This document shows, piece after piece, positions 45,526 to 53,189 of a DNA stretch of 64,000 bases. The notes below the pieces were generated by a model. That model was not told where the DNA came from and did not search any database. It saw nothing but the letters and a program-made list of their open reading frames with translations. The translations under genes were made by a program, and so were the position numbers. The stretch is from CAVPMN01 sp963706425. Its GTDB lineage: Bacteria; Actinomycetota; Acidimicrobiia; Acidimicrobiales; Acidimicrobilacustridaceae. How positions within the stretch are numbered: position 1 is the stretch's first letter; the number at the start of each line of letters is the position of its first letter. The stretch covers positions 1 to 64,000 of the forward strand of contig CAVPMN010000003.1 of NCBI GenBank assembly GCA_963706425.1, written 5' to 3'.

Positions 45526-46340
45526 CCTACTCGTCCTACGAGACCCTGATCGTCGAGCGTCGGGGCCCGGTTGGCTGGCTCATCAACAACCGGCCCGAGC
45601 AGCTCAACGCCATGAACAACACCATGCGCGACGAGTTCGCGTTGGCGTGGCAGGAGCTCGACGCCGATCCTGAGGTGCGGGTCATCGTGCACACCGGCGA
45701 GGGCCGGGCGTTCCAGACCGGTGTCGATGTGCGGGAGATCGCCAGCGACGGGGTGGGCATGGAGCGCTACCGCGAGTCGCTCGAGGAGTTCGATCTGCAC
45801 TTCACGGCGTGGCACCAACAGGTGTGGAAGCCGGTGATCACCGCGGTGAACGGCATCTGCGCGGGCGGAGGGTTCCACTGGGTCGCCGACGCCGACATCG
45901 TGATCGCCGCGTCCGACGCCCAGTTCTTCGATCCGCACGTGTCGATCGGCCAGGTGGTCGCCATCGAGGCCATCGGACTGTTGCGCAAGATGCCCGCCGA
46001 AGCGGTGATGCGCATGGCGTTCGTCGGTCGCCACGAGCGCCTGTCGGCGGACCGGGCGTACGAGCTCGGCATGATCAGCCAGGTGGTCGATCCGCCGGGC
46101 GATCTTCGCGAGGTGGCCCAGCAGCTCGCCGAGACCATCGCCCAGAACTCGCCGGCGGCCATGGCGGCCACCAAGCGGGCTCTGTGGGGTGCGCTCGAGA
46201 TGGGGCTCACCGACGCGTGCCGCGCCGGTGCGGGCGAGTTGGTGTCGATGTGGGGTCACCCCGACCAGACCGAAGGGCCCGCTGCGTTCGCCGAGAAACG
46301 CCCGGCGCGCTGGGCCGAGATCGACCAGGCCGACCGTTGA
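45522..46340 (+). CDS. Crotonase-family protein C
   Basis: The 272-residue paralogue of the preceding gene is intact: SYETLIVERRGPVGWLINNR, EQLNAMNNTMRDEFALAWQE, GRAFQTGVDVREIASDGVGM, AVNGICAGGGFHWVADADIV, AQFFDPHVSIGQVVAIEAIG and GMISQVVDPPGDLREVAQQL. GTG 45522 overlaps the previous stop by four bases, and its own stop overlaps the TTG start of the ligase. As in B, the catalytic glutamates of canonical enoyl-CoA hydratases are replaced around GGFHWVAD and DPHVSIG. Two adjacent diverged copies suggest successive or alternative substrates. Confidence 0.9.
   Translation: MTYSSYETLIVERRGPVGWLINNRPEQLNAMNNTMRDEFALAWQELDADPEVRVIVHTGEGRAFQTGVDVREIASDGVGMERYRESLEEFDLHFTAWHQQVWKPVITAVNGICAGGGFHWVADADIVIAASDAQFFDPHVSIGQVVAIEAIGLLRKMPAEAVMRMAFVGRHERLSADRAYELGMISQVVDPPGDLREVAQQLAETIAQNSPAAMAATKRALWGALEMGLTDACRAGAGELVSMWGHPDQTEGPAAFAEKRPARWAEIDQADR
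46110..46276 (+). repeat. Near-identical patch shared with 45277-45443
   Basis: Partner of the segment in crotonase B; see 45277-45443. Eight mismatches over 167 bases, four of them clustered at the codons following RAGA. Confidence 0.8.
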
Positions 46341-47923
46341 GGCTCGACGACCTCTTGTTCGTGGCCGATCAGGCCGACGGCGACGTCGCCCTCGTGCACG
46401 TCGGCTCAGTCACGTACACGAGGGCCGACGTGCGGGCCCGCGCCGTGGCGCTGGCCGCGAATCTCGACTCGCTCGGTTTCGGCCCTGGCGACGCCGTCGG
46501 CGTCATGCTCCCCAACGACGTGGCCGTGGTGGCGGCTCTGTTCGGGGTGTGGCGGGCGGGGTGCGTGTACGTGCCCCTCAACCCACGCCTCACCGACCAC
46601 GAGATCGTGCCCATCCTCGACGCGGTCGATCTCGCCGCGGTGATCACCACCGACGAGCACGCAGCGAGGTTTCCTGGCCACCCGCTGGTGATCACCACGC
46701 CCATCACCCCGTTCTGGCAGGTGAAACCCACGCCAGGGCGTGGGTTTCACCTGCCAGAACGCGCCGAGCGGGAACGCGGCGAGCGACCAGGCGCACCGCC
46801 GGGACGAGAAGGGGGCGACCGTTTCGGGTCGGACGTCGGGTTGATCCAGTTCACGTCGGGCACCACCGGACGGCCGAAGCCGGTGTTGCTGTTGCACTCC
46901 GGGGTGCTCACCCTGCTCGATGGGGTCATCGCCAAGCTCCGGGCTCGTGATCAGGCCGACGGTGCTGACCCGCCGGCCACTCCGCCTGCGCCGATGCCCA
47001 ACCTCATCCCCGTGTCGCTGTCGTTGTGGGCCGGGATCTACAACGTGCTGTTCGCCCTGCGGGTCGGTGCGCCGGTCGTGCTGATGGACGCCTTCGATCC
47101 GCACCTCTTCACCCAACTGGTCGAACGCTTCGGCATCCGATCGACGGTGTTGCCGCCCGCCGCCATGACGGCGTTGGCCGACGATCCGACCATCACCGAC
47201 CTCGGGCCGTTGCGCTTCGTGCGCAGCATCACCGCGCCGCTGTCGCCGCTGCAGGCGCGCCGGTTCAAGGACAGGTTCGGCATCGCGGTGCTCAACAGCT
47301 ATGGCCAGACCGAGATCGGTGGGGAGATCGTCGGATGGACGGCGGCCGACTCGCGTGCCTTCGGCGACACCAAGCTCGGCTCGGTCGGTCGTCCCCATCG
47401 CGACGTCGAGTTGCGGATCGTCGACGACCACCAGTCCGTGGTCTCACCAGGCGTGTCGGGTGAGCTCCAGGTGCGCACTCCTGCCCTCAGCGCCGGCTAT
47501 GCGGACGGCAACGACCTGTCCGACCGACTGACCGATGACGGCTGGTTTCGCACGGGCGATCTGGGTCGACTCGACGACGAGGGCTTCCTGTGGATCGACG
47601 GGCGGGCTTCCGACATGATCAACCGCGGGGGCCTCAAGGTGCACCCGGCCGATGTCGACGAGGTGCTGCGCCTCGATGCCGGCGTGGCCGACGTGGCGGT
47701 GGTCGGTGTGCCCGACGAGCGCCTCGGCCAGGTGCCGTGGGCCTTTGTGGTGCCGGCGTCGGCCGCCGATGTCGACCCGTCGGCGCTCGACGCGCACTGC
47801 CGGGCCCATCTGGCGCCCTACAAGGTGCCGGTTCGGTTCGTCGCGGTCGACAGCCTCCCGCGCAACGAAGTAGGCAAGGTCCTCGTGCGTGACCTGGTGG
47901 CCAGAGCGGAGGCGTCGAGATGA
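46337..47923 (+). CDS. Acyl-CoA ligase with in-frame palindrome insertion
   Basis: The 528-residue ANL enzyme has GVMLPNDVAVVAALFGVWRA, GLIQFTSGTTGRPKPVLLLH (A3), LNSYGQTEIGGEIVGWTAAD (A5), WFRTGDLGRLDDEGFLWIDG (A7), RASDMINRGGLKVHPADVDE (A8) and catalytic Lys in PRNEVGKVLVRDLVARAE. Between LVITTPIT and the A3 loop it carries an unusual insert, PFWQVKPTPGRGFHLPER plus a charged Arg/Glu/Gly stretch, encoded by the 25-bp palindrome at 46710-46761. The rest of the protein is normal, so the insert may be tolerated in a surface linker. Start TTG 46337 overlaps the previous stop by four bases; no better start exists close by. Stop overlaps the SDR start. Confidence 0.88.
   Translation: MRLDDLLFVADQADGDVALVHVGSVTYTRADVRARAVALAANLDSLGFGPGDAVGVMLPNDVAVVAALFGVWRAGCVYVPLNPRLTDHEIVPILDAVDLAAVITTDEHAARFPGHPLVITTPITPFWQVKPTPGRGFHLPERAERERGERPGAPPGREGGDRFGSDVGLIQFTSGTTGRPKPVLLLHSGVLTLLDGVIAKLRARDQADGADPPATPPAPMPNLIPVSLSLWAGIYNVLFALRVGAPVVLMDAFDPHLFTQLVERFGIRSTVLPPAAMTALADDPTITDLGPLRFVRSITAPLSPLQARRFKDRFGIAVLNSYGQTEIGGEIVGWTAADSRAFGDTKLGSVGRPHRDVELRIVDDHQSVVSPGVSGELQVRTPALSAGYADGNDLSDRLTDDGWFRTGDLGRLDDEGFLWIDGRASDMINRGGLKVHPADVDEVLRLDAGVADVAVVGVPDERLGQVPWAFVVPASAADVDPSALDAHCRAHLAPYKVPVRFVAVDSLPRNEVGKVLVRDLVARAEASR
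46710..46761. repeat. Large palindrome inside the ligase gene, TTCTGGC family copy 2
   Basis: Arms 46710-46734 and 46737-46761 are perfectly complementary over 25 bases around AG. It begins CGTTCTGGCAGGTGAAACCC. It shares outer TTCTGGC and apex CC-AG-GG with 27829-27876 and 48692-48731 and preserves the ligase reading frame. Because it is palindromic both strands encode a similar peptide. Confidence 0.85.
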
Positions 47924-48699
47924 GCGTCGGCGAGCTGCGCGACAAGCGGGTGCTGGTCGTCGGCGCGTCGGCGGGCATCGGGCGGGCCTTCGCCGAGCAC
48001 GCCGCCGCGAGCGGCGCCGAGCTGGTGGTCGCCGCCCGCCGAGGCGACCGGCTGGCCGAGATCGTCGGCGAGATGGGCCGCGGCGCGGCGGTGGTGGCTG
48101 ACGTGTCGGTCGAGGACGACTGCCGCCGGCTGGTCGACGAAACCCTGGCCGTCCTCGGCGGGATCGATCTGATGCTCTACGCGGTGGGCTATGCGCGACT
48201 GCGCCGGCTGGCCGATGCCTCGCTCGACGACTGGCAGGCGGTGTTCGCCACCAACTTGTTCGGCCTCCAGTGCGTGGTGCGCGCCGCCCTCCCGGCGATG
48301 AGCGATGCGGGCATCGTGGCGGTGCTGTCGTCGGAGATGACCAGCCGGCCCCGATCGGCACTCGGGATCTACGGCGCCAGCAAGGCGGCGCTCGATCACT
48401 CGCTCGCCGCCTGGCGCATGGAGCACCACGATCGGCGGTTCTCGTGCATCGAGGTGGGCGCCACCCAACCCACCGAGTTCGGGCACACCTTCGACGCCGA
48501 GGTGCTCGAGCCCGCCATGCACGACTGGTTCCGCCACGGCACGATGCAACAGGAGTACATGGCGACCGACGACGTGGCGTCGTACCTGGTGACGGCCCTG
48601 GGCGCCGCGCTCGCGGTTCCCGGCATCGGCGTCGAGCACCTCACCTTGCGCTCGCCGTCGCCCGTCGTGGGCCTGCCCACCAACACCTTCCGGCAGTGA
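47920..48699 (+). CDS. Short-chain dehydrogenase/reductase
   Basis: The 259-residue Rossmann-fold oxidoreductase has the cofactor loop KRVLVVGASAGIGRAFAEHA, ARRGDRL (a basic residue after strand 2 suggests NADP), FATNLFGLQCVVRAALPAM in place of the NAG/NVxG region, and catalytic SSEMTSRPRSALGIYGASKA with Ser-Tyr-Lys. The usual NNAG after strand 4 reads YAVGYAR, a variation. It likely oxidises a 3-hydroxyacyl-CoA or a ring alcohol as the last step of this operon. ATG 47920 overlaps the ligase stop by four bases. Its own stop lies within the arm of a hairpin. Confidence 0.92.
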   Translation: MSVGELRDKRVLVVGASAGIGRAFAEHAAASGAELVVAARRGDRLAEIVGEMGRGAAVVADVSVEDDCRRLVDETLAVLGGIDLMLYAVGYARLRRLADASLDDWQAVFATNLFGLQCVVRAALPAMSDAGIVAVLSSEMTSRPRSALGIYGASKAALDHSLAAWRMEHHDRRFSCIEVGATQPTEFGHTFDAEVLEPAMHDWFRHGTMQQEYMATDDVASYLVTALGAALAVPGIGVEHLTLRSPSPVVGLPTNTFRQ

Positions 48700-48731
48700 C
48701 AACGCGCGCCAGGGTGCGCGTTGTCACTGCC
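48692..48731. terminator. Hairpin at operon end, TTCTGGC family copy 3
   Basis: Arms 48692-48710 and 48713-48731 pair over 19 bases with one G:T, apex CC-AG-GG, outer GGCAGTGACAAC ... CACTGCCAGAA. The SDR stop codon (48697-48699) is within the left arm. It sits between convergent genes and may terminate both. No U-tract. Confidence 0.7.
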
Positions 48732-48769
48732 AGAACGCGGGATGGGTGGGTTAGCGCCGCCGGGCGTGG

Positions 48770-49870
48770 CTACGTCGAGGGTGCCGTCCGCCAACCGGGA
48801 TTGGCGGCCAGGCCGTCGAACCGGCCGGACGGGCGCAGGGCCTGGTAGGCCTCGACCACCGGCGCCAGCTCGGCCGGGGTGGCGCCGTGCAGGATGACCG
48901 AGTCGGCGCCGGCGTCGAACTGGTCGACCACCCGCGCCGCGCAGCGTTCAGGGGAGCCCGTGGCCGATGCGGCCAACCACTCGTCGGGAAGCAGCTCCGC
49001 GACCTGCTCGAGCTCGTCGACCGTCCCGATGGCATCGAGGGCCCCGCGGGCGTTGCGGACCACATCGGCCTCGCGGAAGGCGGCAAGCACGGCCGGGTCC
49101 CACTCGTTCACCGACACGAGAAGATCTCCGTATCCCTGGAGGTAGGTCGCCAAGCGGCCGACGAGCTTGCGCATCCGCAGCTGCTCGTCGAGGTGATCGC
49201 CCACGGTTGCCAGCACCGACCACACGCGCACCTCCGCCGGATCGCGCCCGACCGACTCCGCGCCGCGACGAACTGCGGCCACCGACCGGGCGAGCGTGTC
49301 GTCGGTGAAGAACGTGTGCAGGACGACGGCATCAGCGGTGGTGCCGGCGAACTCGAGGGTCTTCTCGCCGAGCGCGGTGAGCAGGATGGGGATGTCCTCG
49401 TCGAAGGACGGGTCCTGGCTGAGCACGGGGTAGCGGCCGGCTGGCCCGTCGTGGCCGAAGATGGCCTCGCCGTGCCAGAGCCGACGGAGCAGGTCGATGA
49501 TGTCGGCGAGCTGGGCGGTGGTGACCCGGGGCAGGCCGAACACGTCGAAGAGCGGACCGAAGCCTCGGCCGAGCCCCAGCGAGAATCGGCCGCCGGTCAG
49601 GCGATGCATCGTGGTGCCGAACGTGGCCGTCACCATCGGATGGCGCGTGTTGTGGTTCGTGGCGGCGGTGGCGATGCCGATGGTCGAGCTCACCGCGGCC
49701 GCCGCACCCGACAGCGTGCACGCATCCTTGACGTTGAAGCGTTCCGACACGAACGCGGCGCCCAACCCCATCGCCTCGGCATCTCGCACCTCGCCGATGA
49801 GGTCGCGGGGCGAGTCCGAGTGACCGGCGAGCGTGTAGAAGCCGAGCTCCGGAAAGGCGGGGGAGGTCAT
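48770..49870 (-). CDS. LLM-class F420-dependent oxidoreductase
   Basis: The 366-residue luciferase-like TIM barrel shows LGFYTLAGHSDSPRDLIGEV, RDAEAMGLGAAFVSERFNVK, GIATAATNHNTRHPMVTATF, LTGGRFSLGLGRGFGPLFDV and FDEDIPILLTALGEKTLEFA. These are typical of the actinobacterial F420-dependent group rather than FMN luciferases. It transfers hydride to or from an unknown substrate, possibly an intermediate of the adjacent catabolic operon, to which it is convergent. ATG 49870 gives MTSPAFPELGFYTL; the longer upstream frame is poor. The gene is intact. Confidence 0.9.
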   Translation of the reverse strand: MTSPAFPELGFYTLAGHSDSPRDLIGEVRDAEAMGLGAAFVSERFNVKDACTLSGAAAAVSSTIGIATAATNHNTRHPMVTATFGTTMHRLTGGRFSLGLGRGFGPLFDVFGLPRVTTAQLADIIDLLRRLWHGEAIFGHDGPAGRYPVLSQDPSFDEDIPILLTALGEKTLEFAGTTADAVVLHTFFTDDTLARSVAAVRRGAESVGRDPAEVRVWSVLATVGDHLDEQLRMRKLVGRLATYLQGYGDLLVSVNEWDPAVLAAFREADVVRNARGALDAIGTVDELEQVAELLPDEWLAASATGSPERCAARVVDQFDAGADSVILHGATPAELAPVVEAYQALRPSGRFDGLAANPGWRTAPST

Positions 49871-49957
49871 CGGGTGATGGTAGGAGGACGACCGCTCGCC
49901 CGTCGCACCGCAGGCCGACCTCGACAAACCTCGCACGAGCCGCCACCTGACGCCGAC

Positions 49958-50001
49958 GATCAGACGCGTCAGCTGAACCTCATCGGCCGGCGCGTCTGAT
50001 C
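49958..50001. terminator. Inverted repeat downstream of the Calx-beta gene
   Basis: GATCAGACGCG (49958-49968) pairs with CGCGTCTGATC (49991-50001) around a 22-base loop that includes TCAGCTGA. It follows the stop of the minus-strand secreted-protein gene and precedes the LLM gene on the same strand, so it is likely a terminator. No U-tract. Confidence 0.5.
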
Positions 50002-50011
50002 ATGCGACGGC

Positions 50012-52476
50012 TCAGTCGTCGTCGAGGATGGTGACCGTGCCGATCGTCCTCCCCAGCGTGAGTCCCGCGCCGGGGTCGGAGAGGGTCACGGTGACCGTCT
50101 CGTCGGCCTCACCGACGACGTCGGGATTCACGGCTATGGCCACCGCTTTCTGCCACTGGCCCGGTTTGAAGGTGAGCGTCTTCGTGTAGGCCTTCTTGAA
50201 GTCGGCCCCGGCGGTGGCCGTTCCCGAGGCCACCGTGCACGGTGACCGTCGTCTGCGAGGCAGCCGGCTCCGACAGGTTGACCCAGACCTTGGCGTTGTT
50301 GGTGGCCTTGGCCGTCTTGCCCTGGTCGCCCTCCCAGATCGAGGCGTCGCCCACCGACACTCGCAGCCCGACGCCCGGGTCGTCGTCGATGATCGTCGCG
50401 GCCGCCGATCCGTCCCCGAGGACGAGCCCGACCGGGTTCGACAGCACGATGTCGAACGCCTCGTCACCCTCGACCGCGAGATCGGCCGTCACCTTCGCCG
50501 TCACGTACTTGGTGGTCGCCGTGAGCCCCGTGGCCACCGACGGCTTGAAGCGGAGGGTCTTGGTGACACCGTTCCGGTCGTTGAAGTCGTCGGGCGCCGA
50601 CGCGCTGGCGGGCACCAGCGTGTAGTCGACGCTCGCTTCGGACGTGGCCGGCTCAGACAGCGTCACCGCGAACTGCACGTTGCGCGCCTTGCCGCTGTCG
50701 CCCTCGACCACCTTGGCCTCGCCGACCGACACGGTCGGCGGTGGGTTCGCGTCGACCGTCACCGCGTGCACCACGAAGTCGTTGGCGTCCCCGTCACCGT
50801 TGAGGTCGCCCAGTTCGGGCTCGGAGACCCAGATCGCGGCGAGGGTTCCTCCGGCGGCCACCGTCGTCGGCGGGGTACGGGACCAGCGAGGCCTCCCCGG
50901 ACACGGGCTCGACGAGCAGCGGCACACGGATGTTGGTGATGCTGCCGTCGCCGTCGAGGTCGGTCTGCTGTCCTGACTCGGAGGCGGCCGACCACCACGA
51001 AGTCGCCGCCCACCTCGGCTGGGGCTGCGACCGCGTAGCCGGTGTTGCGGGTGCCTCCGACCGCGGTCCACGTGTGCAGCACGTGATCGGTGGTGTCGCC
51101 GTCGCCGTTGAGGTCGGTGTTCCCCTGCGCCGCCTCGCTCACCCGCCAGGTGGCGATGCCGCTGCGGACGGCGTCGGGACCGAAGAACGTGCTGGCGGTG
51201 GCGGTGTTGACCAGCCCCGCTGCGGGGCTCCACGCATGCAGCACCTCGTCGCCGGTGTCGCCGTCGCCGTTGAGGTCGGTGCCGCCCTGTTGTGACTCGG
51301 GCACGAGGAACGCCACCACGCCGCCCCCGCCGAACGGCCTCTCGAGGCCCCCGCCGAGCACGATGCCCGGCCCGACCACGCCCAGGTTGACCAGGCCGGT
51401 GGTGGGGCTCCACACGTGGGCCACCACGTCGGTGGTGTCGCCGTCGCCGTTGAGGTCTCCGGTCGCGGCAGTCTCCGGTGCGCCGAACAGGAACACGCCG
51501 GCACCTCCGGAGTAGACCCGTGTTGGTGGCGGCTGGCGTCAGCCCGAGGTTCACGGCGGGGTTGGCGGTGCCGTCCCACACATGGGCGACGAAGTCGTTC
51601 TTGTCGCCGTCGCCGTTGAGATCGGCGTCGATTGCTGCGCTCGTTGGCGCCGCAGGAACGCCCAGCTCCCGGACAGGGCCGGGCGTTGGTGGCGAGACTC
51701 GACGCCGTCGTGCCGGTAGCGCTGTCGTAGACGACGGCCGTTGCAGAGCGTCGCTGTTGGGAAGGGTCGATGCGTGTAGCCGAACCGACCCATCGTCCGC
51801 TGAAGACCTCGCCGGACGACCCGAAGTACTCCTGCCCGAGATTCGTCACCCCGCCCGAGGCGGTCCAGATGTGCACGATGTCGTCGAAGGCGTCGCCGTC
51901 ACCGTTCAGATCCGTCGCTCCCTGGGTCGGCTCGTCGACCGCGAGCATCACCGCGCCGGCGGCTACCGCCGGGAAGTCGTCATCGGAGACCGCCAGCGCC
52001 AGGTTCGTCGTCGTCCCGGTCGTCCGCTGCCAGACATGGACCACCTTGTCGCCGGCGTCGCCGTCGCCGTTGAGATCGGTGGCGCCCTGGGCGCTCTCGT
52101 TCACGGCGAAGGCCACCACCTGGTCATCCGCGTCGAAGTTCGGGGGCCCGTTCGGCGGCGTCGAGAACGCATAGACCGCGAACGGCAGCGTCGTGGTCAC
52201 GCCGGTGGCCCGGTCCCACACCACCGGCACCGAGTCCGACGTGTCGCCGTCGCCGTTGAGATCGGCCTGCTCGCGGAACTCCGACGTCGTGAACACCACC
52301 AGGTCACCGGCGACCTGCTGCACCTCCCAACCCGAGCGCCCGGTGTTGACCACGGTGCCGGCCGGCGCGGCCCCCGCAGGAGGGGGCGCCCCGATCGCGA
52401 CGAAGGCGGCCACCACCACCAGCGCCACCCCGGTCCGCCAGCCACGCCTCGACCCGGCCACCCGTTCCCGTCGCAT
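50012..52476 (-). CDS. Secreted Calx-beta protein with DxNGDGD calcium-loop repeats, frameshifted
   Basis: A signal peptide is evident (RRGWRTGVALVVVAAFVAIG, cleavage after AGAA). About nine repeats follow, each containing a loop such as ADLNGDGDTSD or TDLNGDGDAGD and a strand VVHVWQRTTGTT-like segment, spaced 50-60 residues. These look like EF-hand/dockerin-type calcium loops on a propeller or beta-helix. The C-terminus has two to three Calx-beta domains (VVEGDSGKARNVQFAVTLSE, ASIWEGDQGKTAKATNNAKV, VGEADETVTVTLSDPG ... VTILDDD). Frame breaks lie near 51660, 51520, 50975, 50890 and 50225. AGGAGG eight bases before ATG 52476 fixes the start. An extracellular calcium-stabilised surface or adhesion protein is likely. 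Confidence 0.85.
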
Positions 52477-52616
52477 CCCGATCGCCTCCTGTCCCGCGAC
52501 CCGCACAGGGGTCGCCGCCTGCCCACCGACGGTAAGGAAGCGCTCCGCCCCTGCCATCCCCAATCCGTGCCAACTACGCCGTCAACTCCGACCACCTACA
52601 GTGACCAGCGGGGAGT

Positions 52617-53182
52617 ATGGGCGCCAGGGACCGACAAGGGGCCGGGGATCACCTCATCGAGATCGTCCCCAGGTCGGAGTTGCGACGTCGTCGTCGTGAG
52701 ATGGAGCGCGCCGGTCAGAGCGTGATCGACGGCTTCGTGCTCGGCGAGCGTGAGTGGCTCACCGACCTGGGGGCCACGACCTGCGTCGGCGTCATCGACG
52801 ACGACGACTCCGCGGCCGCTGCCCTCCTCGCCGCCTGTCGGGGCGCGTACCTGTTGGTGGCGGTTTCGCTCGCCGGCCCGGCTCGCCACCGTCTGCTCGC
52901 CGATCTGGGCAAGGTGGGTCGCGTCGTGACCGACTCGCCGGAGCCCGGCGCGATGACGGCGTCCGCCTCGAGCGACGAGGAAGCGAGTCCTCATCGAGCA
53001 CCTGGCGGCTGGGATGTCCGTCGCGGACGCTGCCCGGCGGACCGGCCTGTCGACCCGCACGGCTCACCGGCGGTTGGCCGCGCTTCGGGGCCGGCTCAGG
53101 CGTCACCAACAACGCGGAGTTGGTGGTGACGGCCCGACGACACCTCCACCGCTCGGGACGGCACTCGACCGGGCCCGGGTGA
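52617..53182 (+). CDS. LuxR-type (GerE) regulator with short N-terminal domain, frameshifted
   Basis: An N-terminal stretch of about 110 residues, GFVLGEREWLTDLGATTCVG then VIDDDDSAAAALLAACRGAY and LLADLGKVGRVVTDSPEPGA, looks like an alpha/beta pseudo-receiver. After a break near 52980 comes the DNA-binding domain LIEHLAAGMSVADAARRTGL, STRTAHRRLAALRGRL, and after another near 53098 GVTNNAELVVTARRHL, matching the GerE helix-turn-helix. The stop at 53180 is followed at once by the ATPase regulator. GGGGAG precedes ATG 52617, with TACAGT (52597-52602) a likely -10. Divergent from the secreted Calx-beta gene, which may be its target; that is inference. Confidence 0.65.
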
Positions 53183-53189
53183 TCTGCCG

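Noticed and set aside
43338..46259. 973-codon minus-strand open frame
   Set aside because: Antisense shadow of the acyl-CoA dehydrogenase and crotonase genes; the plus strand has complete motifs and overlapping start/stop coupling.
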